Shown here one piece after another: positions 54,317 to 64,000 of a stretch of DNA of 64,000 nucleotides. Position 1 is the first letter of the stretch. The number at the start of each line of letters is the position of its first letter. The notes beneath the pieces are model-generated. The model saw only the letters and a program-made list of their open reading frames with translations. It was not told the DNA's origin and searched no databases. A program made the position numbers and the translations under genes. Where the stretch lies: contig NZ_JADFFM010000001.1 in NCBI RefSeq assembly GCF_015221995.1, positions 2,914,001-2,978,000 of the forward strand, given 5' to 3'. Source of the stretch: Mucilaginibacter boryungensis. Lineage in GTDB: Bacteria > Bacteroidota > Bacteroidia > Sphingobacteriales > Sphingobacteriaceae.

Positions 54317-55567
54317 TTAGGCCATATTACTATTTCCTTCCTGATCATTCCGGCCATGGCGGTGTATTAATAAACCGAAAGGGATTTTCGGATTTATCCA
54401 TGTAGACTTTGGCGGCAGTATTTCGCCCGCGTTAGCTACCCGTATCAGGTCTTCGGGTGTTATTGGGCTTAATGTAAATACAATTGCATCCGGGTGTTCC
54501 TTGCAAATAAGCCCGATCTGTTCAAATGCACGCGGCCCACCTGCACATTTAAGTCGTGGGTCTGACTTTGGATCAAAAATCCCAAACACTGGCCCAAAAA
54601 CCAGCTCCTGCAAAAGTGAAGCGTCAAGACTGGCCGCTACTGCCTTGTCCGCATAGTACTCGGGTTTAACTGTTAATCGAAACCATTGATCAGCGATACA
54701 CATGCCTATCTGGCGTTGCTCGTTTGGTTTTACCGGGTGGTTCCACGCCTCCTGTACATAAAAACATTTCCCAAGCAAACTAAAAAAGGTTGGGATATCT
54801 ATCGCTTTGTCGGGCACAATTACCCGGTGAAATTCCAGTATTTGTAACTGGTTAAAAGACAGAAACAAGGCGGAAAGCTCATTAAACACCGGTACATTTT
54901 TAGCTCTTTGCTCTGTAGCCAGCATGGTAGCAGCACTTAGCCTATGATGGCCATCGGCCATATAAACATGTTGAATAGCGTTAAAAGCATTTATCACGGT
55001 GCTGACTAAAGCGGCATCAGTTATCCTCCATATCCGATGAAGTACATGATCGTTTCCCAGCGTGAAATCGGGTTCCAGGTTTTTTGCATGTTTGATAACC
55101 TGATCTATCTGCAGATTTGGCGCATAGGTTAGTAAGACCGGGCTACCCTCTATGCCTGTGTTGTCGCGATAATTTTTTATCCGGCGTACGCTATCATCAA
55201 AAGTAAGTTCGTGGACCTTAATCTTTTCATGCTCACTCAGCACATACAGCGCCCAGATACCTGTTTGGGAAATACCCAGGCTGGTTGTTTCATAAATATA
55301 TATCCCTTCGCTATCATCTTGCTTTAGTTGTCCGGCATTTAACAAGCTGTTTATCGCCGTCCTGATACCGTGATAAGCTTCCATTTGCCCCGCCGCAGTC
55401 TCGGGTCTTTGCCGGGCTGCGGTTTCCAATAAGTTCTTCAGGGGAAGAACAATCGGACCTTCCGTACCATGCAAAGCTACAGATTCAGCTTGCGGGCTTG
55501 TAAAAACCAACCGATCTGCATATTTGGGGTTTGGGCGAATAGCGCGAAAGGGCTTAATAACAGTCAT
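54317..55567 (-). CDS. DUF1015-family protein
   Basis: The 416-residue cytoplasmic protein matches the DUF1015 pattern: IKPFRAIRPNP at the start, HVYMADGHHRLSAATMLA in the middle (a ParB/serine-kinase-like H-H-R motif) and ILPPKSTWINPKIPFGLLIH at the end. Some H-H-R-type relatives are free serine kinases, and DUF1015 genes often sit with serine biosynthesis genes in Bacteroidota, but none are nearby here. It lies between the kinase operon and GH42 with about 100-150 bp on each side, so it is probably a separate unit. Biochemical function unproven. Confidence 0.85.
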   Translation of the reverse strand: MTVIKPFRAIRPNPKYADRLVFTSPQAESVALHGTEGPIVLPLKNLLETAARQRPETAAGQMEAYHGIRTAINSLLNAGQLKQDDSEGIYIYETTSLGISQTGIWALYVLSEHEKIKVHELTFDDSVRRIKNYRDNTGIEGSPVLLTYAPNLQIDQVIKHAKNLEPDFTLGNDHVLHRIWRITDAALVSTVINAFNAIQHVYMADGHHRLSAATMLATEQRAKNVPVFNELSALFLSFNQLQILEFHRVIVPDKAIDIPTFFSLLGKCFYVQEAWNHPVKPNEQRQIGMCIADQWFRLTVKPEYYADKAVAASLDASLLQELVFGPVFGIFDPKSDPRLKCAGGPRAFEQIGLICKEHPDAIVFTLSPITPEDLIRVANAGEILPPKSTWINPKIPFGLLIHRHGRNDQEGNSNMA

Positions 55568-55671
55568 TTAGCTTCATTTTTTTTGAGCTGATAAGCAGTC
55601 ACTACCGGCTCACATTACCGTATACAGATAACTTTTAACAAGCACGCAGATAATATGTTGGAACGTATCTG

Positions 55672-57804
55672 TTATTCCTGCCAAACTATTACATCGGCTG
55701 GTTTTAGCAATGGTGTCCCTATTAAAATTTTAGCTTTAGCTGATAACGGCACTGCATAGGGTTTTGGCGAATAGTTTACCCCTACCCAAAAGCCATCACG
55801 CCATTCCAGTATTACACCATCGGGTAAATTGCGTACCGGAATGCCCGCACGCTGATAAACTTTTTGCAACACGGCTTTTTCCAAACTGCCATCATCTGTA
55901 TCGGGCCCTACATAGGTTATTGTGCCCTTACCCAGTTTGCGCGACATTACTGCTGCCCTGCCTGCATAGTATTGGTTTGTATAGTTTGCCCAAACTTCGG
56001 TTCCCGCGTCAGGGGTTATAATATCGGCCCAGTTGTTCCATTTAAAGTTTTGATTATTCATTTTTATGGTACCAATTACAGTATCAGGCAACAGGTCATA
56101 AAAAGATATCTTGCCGCCTATCAGCTTGTAAATGGGTTCGGCAAACTTCATTTCCCATAGTTTAGCATTACGGTCTTTTTGCCCTGTACGGGTCGTCAAT
56201 ATCAGGTGGCCCCCATTTTCTACGTAGGTAGTCCAGCGGGCTACTAAATTGGCATCCAGTAACTGGTACGATGGCGCTATCATTACCGGATACTTAGAGA
56301 AATCTTTATCCTCGGTAATCACATCTACAGGCACGCCCAACTGTTTAAGGGCATTGTAATAATGCAGCATATGCTTTTCAAAGCTCCACTGGTTACTTTG
56401 GGGCTGGTTATCTTCTTCCCAACGGTTATCGGGGTTATAAAGCACGGCTGTTAAACGCGCCGCATGCTCTTTGGGCATCTGCGCATTGGGATTATATGAT
56501 TTTTTAAGGCTTTTTAGTTCATTGATCACTTTAATATATTCTAATCCGCTGGTACTTGGAGTAACACCATCAGGGCCAATAATACCGTAGTGATATTGTT
56601 CGCCGCCAATTAAAGGTTGTTTAAAGCGATAGTTACACACAAATTTATTGCCGCCGGCAAAGGCATGCCATATCCACATGCGCACCACACCGGGCATAGG
56701 CTGTGGGTTAAACTTGCCCCAATTAACCTGGCCTGGCTGCAATTCCATTACGCCCGTTGTTCCGTTAATAGACCGGAACAGATCGTTTGAAAAAGCAATG
56801 CTGGTTGATGACCCCATACGAAAGCCTTGCGGGCCAATGCCTTTGTCATATCCGGCAACCAGGTATTTTGTATAAGTGTTAAAATCCAGACTGGTAATTT
56901 TTGTGGGGTCGACAGGTGGTTCGCCCGGCATAAGGTTGGTGGTTATCCATTGCTCGGGTGCAATGTACTTGCGCAGTATTTTGTACTGCATAGCCAAAAA
57001 ATCGTTCACTTCGTCGTTGCTGAAACGTTTAAAATCTAACACCGCACTCGGGTTAGGCTGCGCTATTAATTCCTTACCGTTCGGGATGCGCACCTGATCA
57101 AAGTCACTATAGACAAGGCTCCAAAAAGCGGTCCCCCATGTTTTATTTAGGTTGGCTATAGTGCCATATTTTGCTTTTAGCCACTTGCGGAAACTTATTT
57201 GTGCTGCCGGGCTATAGTCATATTGGCCATAATGCGATGGTTCGTTATCCAATTGCCAGCCCCATATGCGTTTATCATTAGCAAAATGTTTAGCTACAGC
57301 TTCAACCATTTTGCTCACATATTGACGATAAACCGGACTTGACCATGATATTTGCTGCCGTGATCCATGCTGCATAGTGATACCCATATCGTTCACCATT
57401 AATATTTCCGGGTGCTTCTCGGCAAGCCAGGCCGGTGGTGTAGGGCTTGATGTGCACATAATGACTTTAATACCATTAGCCCTTGCCAAATCTACCGCTT
57501 CATCAATCCATTTAAAATCAAACTTACCTTCTTCGGGCTCAATAAACGCCCAGGCAAACTCGCCAAAATGGGTAAAATCGAATCCAACTTCGGCCATTTT
57601 TTTCAGGTCGCGCGCCCAATACTCATGTGGCCATTGCTCGGGATAGTAATATGACCCGATGGGCATCAGGTCGCTTTTATTAAAGAAGTTTTTTGTTTGT
57701 GCTTGTGAGCTATTTATTTCAAAAAGAAACAACGCTGCAAGTAGCAGGGCACATTTAAATATATTTCCGGCAGCGGAAAACAGGGCATAGTAATTTTTCT
57801 TCAT
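55672..57804 (-). CDS. GH42-family beta-galactosidase-like enzyme
   Basis: The 710-residue secreted protein has a signal peptide (ALLLAALFLFEINSSQAQ) and the GH42 layout: YYPEQWPHEYWARDLKKMAE at the start of the barrel, acid/base Glu in GWQLDNEPSHYGQYD, nucleophile Glu in GVMELQPGQVNWG, then a trimerisation-type domain (YPVMIAPSYQLLDANL, GGHLILTTRTG) and a small C-terminal beta domain. GH42 enzymes release beta-galactose; secreted Bacteroidota forms can act on plant or algal galactans. An upstream ATG at 57846 would give a poorer signal. It lies downstream of a SusC/SusD pair but past a terminator. Confidence 0.9.
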   Translation of the reverse strand: MKKNYYALFSAAGNIFKCALLLAALFLFEINSSQAQTKNFFNKSDLMPIGSYYYPEQWPHEYWARDLKKMAEVGFDFTHFGEFAWAFIEPEEGKFDFKWIDEAVDLARANGIKVIMCTSSPTPPAWLAEKHPEILMVNDMGITMQHGSRQQISWSSPVYRQYVSKMVEAVAKHFANDKRIWGWQLDNEPSHYGQYDYSPAAQISFRKWLKAKYGTIANLNKTWGTAFWSLVYSDFDQVRIPNGKELIAQPNPSAVLDFKRFSNDEVNDFLAMQYKILRKYIAPEQWITTNLMPGEPPVDPTKITSLDFNTYTKYLVAGYDKGIGPQGFRMGSSTSIAFSNDLFRSINGTTGVMELQPGQVNWGKFNPQPMPGVVRMWIWHAFAGGNKFVCNYRFKQPLIGGEQYHYGIIGPDGVTPSTSGLEYIKVINELKSLKKSYNPNAQMPKEHAARLTAVLYNPDNRWEEDNQPQSNQWSFEKHMLHYYNALKQLGVPVDVITEDKDFSKYPVMIAPSYQLLDANLVARWTTYVENGGHLILTTRTGQKDRNAKLWEMKFAEPIYKLIGGKISFYDLLPDTVIGTIKMNNQNFKWNNWADIITPDAGTEVWANYTNQYYAGRAAVMSRKLGKGTITYVGPDTDDGSLEKAVLQKVYQRAGIPVRNLPDGVILEWRDGFWVGVNYSPKPYAVPLSAKAKILIGTPLLKPADVIVWQE

Positions 57805-58070
57805 GGTTGATATTGAGGGTTTATTTTGGCAATTGCAAGTTAACATTACTTTTCAAATCTTACTAAATAGCGTGCGCTGAGAAATCAATTATTGCACTGT
57901 TGTTCACTAATTTAATGTCTCTCCCCGAACCAAATTGGCGTCACCTATACCCATAAAAAAACAGATCATCAAGCGCCTCTCCTCCTGAATATGGATAAGC
58001 ACCCGACGATCTGTATGTTTTTAATGCATTAATAAGCTACAATAACTTATAGCTTGTTAATTTACCCGGC
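57805..58070. other. 266-bp gap between susD and GH42
   Basis: This gap holds the terminator listed next and presumably a promoter for the GH42 gene, although no clean TAnnTTTG element was found. No small gene was seen. Confidence 0.45.
57954..58014 (-). terminator. Intrinsic terminator after susD (minus strand)
   Basis: On the minus strand ACAGATCGTC (58014-58005) pairs with GATGATCTGT (57970-57961), allowing one G-T pair, and is followed directly by seven T residues (57960-57954). The loop is long (34 nt) and may hold further pairing. It lies 57 bp after the susD stop. Confidence 0.68.
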
Positions 58071-59630
58071 TTAAAAAGCATAACCCGGGTTTTGCACCAA
58101 TTGGCTTGGGTTTAAATCAATTTCGGGTTTTGGTATCGGGAACAAAAATTTATACGGCTGAATATCGAAAGCTGATGCTGGCAGGAAAGTATAAGTTGTT
58201 TTAGCTTTTGCCGCATAAGCCTGCATAATAGCTAAACCTTTACTGCTGCGCTGCAGATCATGAAAACGCTTATTCTCGAAAGCAAGTTCAACCCGTCTTT
58301 CATGCAAAATAATATCACGTAATGTTGCCTGGTCTGTTGCCGTAATGTTGTGCAGGGCATCACCAAAGGCACGCGCACGCACCGCGTTTAAAGCAGTCAA
58401 CGGAGATTTTCCTTGCTCGTTTTGTGCTTCGGCCAGCAATAAAAGTGCTTCAGAATAACGATATATTGGCCAGTTATCATTTGTATTATTAGTGGTTGTG
58501 AATGGTGGGTGAAGGTACTTTTTAACATACGGCACACCAACCTTACCTGCAGCGGGGGTATAACCAACTACACTTTTATTGGCCGATATGACCAGATAAT
58601 AACTGGCATCATATGCACCTTCAGCAATACCAATTGTTGCATCAAGACGCTTATCACCTGTTTCATAGGTACTAATCAAATCAAACGAAGGGGAGTTCCA
58701 CCCGCCGGTACTTGTAGTGTTTGTAGCCGGTGCGCCGGTAACAACTGTGGTAGTGGTTGTACGCGGAAAAAACTGGTAAAAAAAGTTGCTTGGCTGTGTG
58801 CCCACAGCAGTACCCTCCAGGTATTGAATTTCGAATAATGATTCTTTACTGTTTTTGTTGGTAGTTAAAAATGCATCAGTATAATTAGTATTCAAGCCAT
58901 AGCCCATTGCTGGCAACGTGTTTAGCAATGTCTCCGCTTCTGCATATTTTTTTAACGTAACATCTATATCGGCCAGTAGCATAGTTGCCGAACCTTTAGT
59001 AGCTTCTCCTGTTTGCGGAAACTTTGCCGGGGGCAATAATTCACTTATAGCATCATTGGCATCCTTAACTATTTGAGTGTAAACCTGATCAACAGTAGCA
59101 CGGGGCAAATAAGCGTCTTCCGCTTTTTTTACTTCATGTAATGATAATGGCACACCACCAAATAAACGCACCAGTTTAAAATAGTTCCAGGCACGTAAAA
59201 ATTTTGCTTGCCCGTCTACACTGGCTTTAACGGCTGTGCTTGCAGCGTTTGCCAAAGGTATACGGTCGATTATAGTGTTACACCTGGCAATGGTATTATA
59301 GCAGTGGTAATAAACGGCGTTAACATAATCGTTATTGGCATCGTTATTCCAGTCTGATACGTTTTCACGATATACATTGGCGGTTCCGCGGTTATTAGGG
59401 ATGGGTTGATAATGCGAATTATCCGACCGCATTTCAGAGGTAAAATAATCGTTAACCAGCAGGTCGCGCATAGGTACATAAGCACCAGCCATCGCTAGTT
59501 TCAACTGCGCGTCTGTTTGATAGTAGGTATCGGGCGACGGCGTATCTAAAGGATTTAAATCTATAAAGCTTTTTTTACATGCCGATGTTGTCAGCAATAA
59601 CATGCTAAGTAATATATATGTCTTTTTCAT
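58071..59630 (-). CDS. SusD-family glycan-binding lipoprotein
   Basis: The 519-residue protein has a lipoprotein signal (LLLTTSACKKSFIDLNPLDT), the SusD segments GQAKFLRAWNYFKLVRLFGGVPL and RYSEALLLLAEAQNEQGKSP, and the C-terminal ILHERRVELAFENKRFHDLQR. It is 17 bp downstream of the susC gene and forms the surface capture unit with it. Confidence 0.94.
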   Translation of the reverse strand: MKKTYILLSMLLLTTSACKKSFIDLNPLDTPSPDTYYQTDAQLKLAMAGAYVPMRDLLVNDYFTSEMRSDNSHYQPIPNNRGTANVYRENVSDWNNDANNDYVNAVYYHCYNTIARCNTIIDRIPLANAASTAVKASVDGQAKFLRAWNYFKLVRLFGGVPLSLHEVKKAEDAYLPRATVDQVYTQIVKDANDAISELLPPAKFPQTGEATKGSATMLLADIDVTLKKYAEAETLLNTLPAMGYGLNTNYTDAFLTTNKNSKESLFEIQYLEGTAVGTQPSNFFYQFFPRTTTTTVVTGAPATNTTSTGGWNSPSFDLISTYETGDKRLDATIGIAEGAYDASYYLVISANKSVVGYTPAAGKVGVPYVKKYLHPPFTTTNNTNDNWPIYRYSEALLLLAEAQNEQGKSPLTALNAVRARAFGDALHNITATDQATLRDIILHERRVELAFENKRFHDLQRSSKGLAIMQAYAAKAKTTYTFLPASAFDIQPYKFLFPIPKPEIDLNPSQLVQNPGYAF

Positions 59631-59647
59631 GATATACTTTTTTTAAT

Positions 59648-62600
59648 TTATTTAAAGGTTGTTGTAAGGCCTACAGAAAATGTACGTGGCACGGGATAAG
59701 CATTTTCATCTATACCAATACCCGCAGTTGCATCAAGCCCTGATAAGCCGATCTCGGGATTAGACCCCGAATACCCTGTTATAATAAATGCTTGCTGTAC
59801 TGATGCATAAACCCTTAGATTTTTTAACGCCCAATTATTTTTCAGCTTAAAATTGTAACCTACCGAAATGTTTTTAGCCGTAAGATATGAACCATCTTCT
59901 ATCCATTGCGAATTGACAGACCGGCCTATAGCAGTGGTCCCGGTTTTAGTACGTGGGTATATACCTGAGCCCGGGTCGGCTTCAGATCTCCAATGATCTA
60001 AGGCAGCAGCAAGTGGCACCCTTGAACCATCCATGTTAGTTAAATATGCCCATTTCGATGCTGCTAATATTTTACCGCCCACCTGTCCGGACATTGAAAT
60101 GCTCATATCCCAGTTTTTATAAGCAAATGTGTTGGTTAAACCAAAAGTAAAACTTGGTGTAGGATCGCCTATAAAAGTACGGTCGTTTACATCATCAATA
60201 ACACCGTCACCATTCAAATCTTTCATTTTAATGGTGCCTATATCAGAACTCCCGTTTGGTGCCGCTGCTGTAACCTGGTATTTAGCTGAGTTGGCCAGAT
60301 CGGCAGCATCTTTATATAGCCCAAGGAAAACAAAGCCGTAAAACTCGCCTAAATGGTGACCTTCCTGGTTACGGTAATAATCGGATGTTACCGTATTGTT
60401 TCTGCGTAAGTAACCCGGAGATATTAAGCTTTTTACCAGGTTGCGTTGAATAGCAATATTCAGGTTAGTATTCCATTTCAATACCCCTTTTGTATTTATA
60501 GTATTAACGGTAAATTCATGTCCCCAAAACTCAAGCTGGCCCACATTATACTGAATAGTGGTAAAGCCCGATGACCTTGGTAAAGGGCGGCCTAATATCA
60601 GGTTATCTGACAGTTTGTGATAATAATCATAATTAAATGACACGCGGTTATTGAACAGTCCTAATTCAAAACCAAGGTCGAATTGCTTATTGCGCTCCCA
60701 TTGAAGATCAGAGTTCCCCAAAACGTTTATGGCTTCACCAGGTACTACTGCACCATTTAAGTAATAATTAGCTTTACCAAGTTGTGTGATGGCGGTATAA
60801 TTACCAAAATCGTTATTACCTGTTATGCCGTAGCTGGCACGGATCTTTAAAAAGTCTATCTTCTTAAATTTAGCCATAAAACTTTCATCGCTTATAATCC
60901 AGCCGGCTGATACCGCAGGGAAATAGCCATATTTTTGGTTTTCACCAAACCTTGAAGAGCCATCGCGGCGAACTGACCCCTGCAACAGGTATTTACCTTT
61001 ATAATTATAGTTTAAGCGGCCAATGGCAGATAGTAATGAATACTGTGAGGCACTGCTTGAGCCTGCAGTAATGCTGGACGCGGCAGTCAAATATCCGATA
61101 TCATCTGTAGGATAACCGGTTCCGCTGATGCTATTGCTTTTTGAATCAAATTTTTGAGCTGAATAACCTACAAGCGCTTCTATATGATGATCGGTAAAAA
61201 AGGTTTTTTCATAATTCAGGTTTGCTTCGGCGGTATATGAATAATTATCTACAGAACTGCTTATACCTGTACTTAAATTTGGCAAAGTGGGAACCGAGTT
61301 ATTAGCTACCTGTGGCGTAAAATTATTACGAGTTTCAGCACCTTTATCAATACCGATATTGGTTTTTAAACTTAACCCGGGCAAAAACTGATAATTTAAA
61401 TAGCCATTACCTAAAATCCTTGTAGTGATATAATCATCGCGGCTTTCTTTTAATTGGGCAACGGGGTTAATATAAGCCACCATACCTGGCGAATAGGCGC
61501 CAATTGCATATGTACCGTCCGCGTTGTACGCCGGCAAAATCGGGCTCGATTCAAAAACCCTTTCATAAAACCCACCCACACCGTCGGATGTTAACCGGTT
61601 GTTATGATCCAGCCTGTAGCTTGGCGCAATATTAAAGCCAATTTTCACCTTGTTATTCGCTATGCTTAGCTCCTGGTTCACCCGTAGCGATAGTAATTTG
61701 GTACCCGTATTTATTACCACGCCATCTTGCGCCTGATACCCAAGAATAACAGTTGAAGATGATTTTTCCCTGGCCGATTGAACGTTTAAGGTATAACTTT
61801 GAATAGGTGCCGATTGAGTAGTTAAGTTAAACCAATTGGTCCCTTCGCCATATCTGGATACATCCCCCTTATATACATCCGGGTAGCCGGTGCCTGCGGG
61901 ATTTAAACCCTCATATTTCACAGCATCATCATAATGCTCTTGCATAAATAACGCCCATTGCTGACCATTCATGATTTTTGGCACTGTACCCCTATCTATT
62001 TTTTGGATACCAACGTTGCTGCTAAATTCAATTTTAGACTCGCCAGCTTTTGCATGTTTAGTGGTAATTAAAACGACCCCGTTAGCCGCGCGCGAGCCAT
62101 ATAAAGAAGTAGCCGATGCGTCTTTCAATACCGTGAACGACTCTATTTCGTCAGGGTTGATGTTGTTTACGCTACCGGTTACAGGTAAACCATCTATTAC
62201 ATAAAGCGGTTGATAGCCAGTTGCAAAAGAGGCCGCACCCCGTATGCGAACAGCAATTCCCCTGCCTGGCTGGCCACTGGATAAAGCGATATCAACACCA
62301 GGTACTTTGCCTTGTAACTGTTGTGTAAACTGCACTACCGGCATATCAGATAACCCTTCGGCATTAATTTGAGATGCTGATCCGGTTATTTCCCTGGCAC
62401 GTTGTTTACCGTAGCTTACAGTTACTTCTTCCAGTCCGGTTACCAATGGCTTCAATTTAACATTAATTGTAGTTTGGTTCTCTATAGTTATTTCGCGGGT
62501 TGCATATCCTACAGATTTAAATACTAACACAGCACCGGTTGATGCCTTGATGGAATAGTTGCCGTTCACATCAGTAGCGGCACCTATAGATGTACCTTTA

Positions 62601-62767
62601 ACAAGGATTGACACGCCCGGAATGCCTTCGTCCTTATCGTCGGTAACCTTTCCTTTTATTACACTTCCGCTCTGCTGGGCAAAAGCTACATTTAGCAATA
62701 GGCATAAAAGCAAACATATTGCCCAAAGCCTGTTGCAAGTAAATTTTTGGTAAAATTTTCTTTTCAT
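59648..62767 (-). CDS. SusC-family TonB-dependent outer-membrane transporter
   Basis: The 1039-residue protein has a signal peptide (LWAICLLLCLLLNVAFAQ), a carboxypeptidase-like domain (DDKDEGIPGVSILVKGTSIG, FKSVGYATREI), EEVTVSYGKQRAREITGSAS in the hallmark position, plug motifs YVIDGLPVTGSVNNINPDEI and LKDASATSLYGSRAANGVV, and a barrel ending VGLTTTFK; the last residue is Lys rather than the common aromatic. It pairs with the SusD gene; the nearby GH42 and sugar isomerase suggest a galactose-, fucose- or arabinose-containing glycan. Confidence 0.94.
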   Translation of the reverse strand: MKRKFYQKFTCNRLWAICLLLCLLLNVAFAQQSGSVIKGKVTDDKDEGIPGVSILVKGTSIGAATDVNGNYSIKASTGAVLVFKSVGYATREITIENQTTINVKLKPLVTGLEEVTVSYGKQRAREITGSASQINAEGLSDMPVVQFTQQLQGKVPGVDIALSSGQPGRGIAVRIRGAASFATGYQPLYVIDGLPVTGSVNNINPDEIESFTVLKDASATSLYGSRAANGVVLITTKHAKAGESKIEFSSNVGIQKIDRGTVPKIMNGQQWALFMQEHYDDAVKYEGLNPAGTGYPDVYKGDVSRYGEGTNWFNLTTQSAPIQSYTLNVQSAREKSSSTVILGYQAQDGVVINTGTKLLSLRVNQELSIANNKVKIGFNIAPSYRLDHNNRLTSDGVGGFYERVFESSPILPAYNADGTYAIGAYSPGMVAYINPVAQLKESRDDYITTRILGNGYLNYQFLPGLSLKTNIGIDKGAETRNNFTPQVANNSVPTLPNLSTGISSSVDNYSYTAEANLNYEKTFFTDHHIEALVGYSAQKFDSKSNSISGTGYPTDDIGYLTAASSITAGSSSASQYSLLSAIGRLNYNYKGKYLLQGSVRRDGSSRFGENQKYGYFPAVSAGWIISDESFMAKFKKIDFLKIRASYGITGNNDFGNYTAITQLGKANYYLNGAVVPGEAINVLGNSDLQWERNKQFDLGFELGLFNNRVSFNYDYYHKLSDNLILGRPLPRSSGFTTIQYNVGQLEFWGHEFTVNTINTKGVLKWNTNLNIAIQRNLVKSLISPGYLRRNNTVTSDYYRNQEGHHLGEFYGFVFLGLYKDAADLANSAKYQVTAAAPNGSSDIGTIKMKDLNGDGVIDDVNDRTFIGDPTPSFTFGLTNTFAYKNWDMSISMSGQVGGKILAASKWAYLTNMDGSRVPLAAALDHWRSEADPGSGIYPRTKTGTTAIGRSVNSQWIEDGSYLTAKNISVGYNFKLKNNWALKNLRVYASVQQAFIITGYSGSNPEIGLSGLDATAGIGIDENAYPVPRTFSVGLTTTFK

Positions 62768-63122
62768 AATTAGTAATTGGTTGATTTAAAAGATTTTAAT
62801 TCTTTTTGGATTATAATTGGTAGCACTAAATTATTTTTATACAATTTAAAAACTGTCATGCACTGTTATGATTTGGCAATAATTAATAAGTTTTTTAAAT
62901 ATATTTTAATTATAATAAACTATATATTTCAATATTTTTAAACTATTTAAAACAAAAAGCACAGTACACAAGAGTAACCAAGCATACAAATCAATCATAA
63001 ACATTAGCGGCAATGATACTACCGATGTATTACCTTAGGTTTACTTTAATGTTAAGAATGAAATAAAAGAATTTTTAATAATTTTTAATTCATTTTATTA
63101 TAAAATGTTCTTTTTGGGAGCA
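62768..63122. promoter_or_regulatory. 355-bp very AT-rich region upstream of susC
   Basis: The stretch should hold the susC promoter and the 3' end of the isomerase gene transcript. It is strongly AT-rich around 62870-62960. A near-perfect palindrome CATTTTAT-T-ATAAAATG (63091-63107) lies just after the isomerase stop. No gene was seen, and no clear -7 element. Confidence 0.4.
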
Positions 63123-64000
63123 TTAACAAACTTGCACTACATCCATATTTAGCAATTGCCCCAGCTTGATGATTTTAGAAGCGATATGCCCTACCCCTAC
63201 CGCACAATGGTGCGCAGGGCCATAGCTATTCCAGTTGTTAGTGAATTTCCTTGCCCCTATACTGAATTTATAGCGGCTATTAGTATTACCTATTTCCAGT
63301 ATGGGCCCGGCTACCGATTCGCCTTCGGCTACCAGCAGCATTAATTTGCCTTGTTGCTCCACCACCGAGAGTAAGGTTACCGGCCCATTCTTCACCGACA
63401 TTTCTACTGATAGCCCCCGGCCTACTTTACCATGATATACTTTTAATGGGCGCACCTTGGTTTTGCCTTCGGCAATCTGGATATGGCCCGGACCATCATG
63501 CCCCATCAACACCACATCAGCTGCAAAATCCATGGCGTAATACTCCGTAAATGAACCGCCAGCACCGAAGCTGTCCATTATCTTCATGGCCTGGGCATTC
63601 TTTATTTCGTATTCACCTGCCACGGGGATATTATTGGCGGTAAGCAAGCTATTGCCTAAGATGATAGAACTGATAGTGTCTTCATTATCTGCACTACCCG
63701 TACCTTTATAATAATAAGCCATGGATCCTAACTGGTATTTGACTACCAGCAGATCTAACGCTACCGATGTTTTTGCGGCGCGTTCCAGTTCTTCGTGCAA
63801 ACAATCTGCCTGTACATCAAATTGTTCATGAAATAATTGTACCCTCTCTGCAATTTGCTGCGGTGTGACCGATCTTCGCATTTCGGCCAGTTCGTCTACT
63901 TCAAGCAACTCTATATGGCCACCAAAGGTGGCGTATTGCAGTGTAAGATCGCTGTAAATATCCAGCATGCCGCTATAATAATGACCCATGCAGCCCAAGC
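63123..64000 (-). CDS. L-fucose/L-arabinose isomerase-family protein, C-terminal part (cut by window edge)
   Basis: About 292 residues of a protein whose start lies beyond base 64000 are visible. The frame is open to the edge; the first in-frame initiators seen (TTG at 63998, ATG at 63989) are internal. ADVVLMGHDGPGHIQIAEGK and the end NTNSRYKFSIGARKFTNNWN followed by GPAHHCAVGVGHIA fit the C-terminal half of fucose/arabinose isomerase-like enzymes, where Glu/His residues bind a metal ion. It would isomerise a free aldose to a ketose in the cytoplasm, feeding on sugar released by the neighbouring PUL. The specific sugar cannot be told. Confidence 0.75.
   Translation of the reverse strand, partial: LGCMGHYYSGMLDIYSDLTLQYATFGGHIELLEVDELAEMRRSVTPQQIAERVQLFHEQFDVQADCLHEELERAAKTSVALDLLVVKYQLGSMAYYYKGTGSADNEDTISSIILGNSLLTANNIPVAGEYEIKNAQAMKIMDSFGAGGSFTEYYAMDFAADVVLMGHDGPGHIQIAEGKTKVRPLKVYHGKVGRGLSVEMSVKNGPVTLLSVVEQQGKLMLLVAEGESVAGPILEIGNTNSRYKFSIGARKFTNNWNSYGPAHHCAVGVGHIASKIIKLGQLLNMDVVQVC

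Noticed and set aside
1-64000. tRNA, rRNA, CRISPR array or insertion sequence
   Set aside because: No cloverleaf, repeat-spacer pattern, transposase or integrase motif was recognised by eye; a dedicated search could still find a short RNA.

Overview
The window looks like a chromosomal segment of a Bacteroidota bacterium, most likely a Sphingobacteriaceae member of the Mucilaginibacter/Pedobacter type. That placement is inference from four SusC/SusD pairs, two hybrid two-component regulators, many secreted glycoside hydrolases and an AT-leaning base composition. No rRNA, tRNA, CRISPR array, integrase or transposase was recognised.

Layout. (A) 1-11442: the start of a hybrid two-component regulator (minus strand, cut by the window edge) diverges from a plus-strand polysaccharide utilisation locus (PUL): a glycosidase-like lipoprotein, SusC, SusD, a GH5-like enzyme, a second glycosidase-like lipoprotein and an S1 sulfatase. 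(B) 11937-32281: a sialic-acid-like catabolic island. A GntR/FadR-type regulator (13868-14614) diverges from a NanA-type aldolase and SGNH esterase pair. The long minus-strand operon starts at 32281: beta-helix protein, SusC, SusD, GH29, GH127-like, BNR sialidase-like, NanM-symporter fusion, GH2, SGNH-alpha/beta-hydrolase fusion, and perhaps a stand-alone RNA polymerase alpha-CTD-like protein. An identical 29-bp palindromic element lies upstream of both the aldolase and the long operon, tying the two to one regulator. (C) 32594-42956: a complete hybrid two-component regulator diverging from a SusC/SusD pair that has no adjacent enzymes; the region between them holds two striking inverted repeats.

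(D) 43298-54167: the most unusual part. After a secreted Thr/Pro-rich protein and a bidirectional terminator comes a compact minus-strand operon: Ser/Thr kinase, degenerate FHA-like protein, a 32-residue membrane peptide, PP2C phosphatase with an extracytoplasmic domain, a 1381-residue protein joining a SEDS (RodA/FtsW) glycosyltransferase to a penicillin-binding transpeptidase, an FHA protein and a second paralogous Ser/Thr kinase. The gene content parallels the actinobacterial pknB-pstP-rodA-pbpA-fha locus, but with different architectures. It suggests a phospho-regulated peptidoglycan synthesis machine.

(E) 54317-64000: a DUF1015 protein, a GH42 enzyme, a fourth SusC/SusD pair with a terminator between SusD and GH42, and the C-terminal part of an L-fucose/L-arabinose isomerase-like enzyme running off the right edge.
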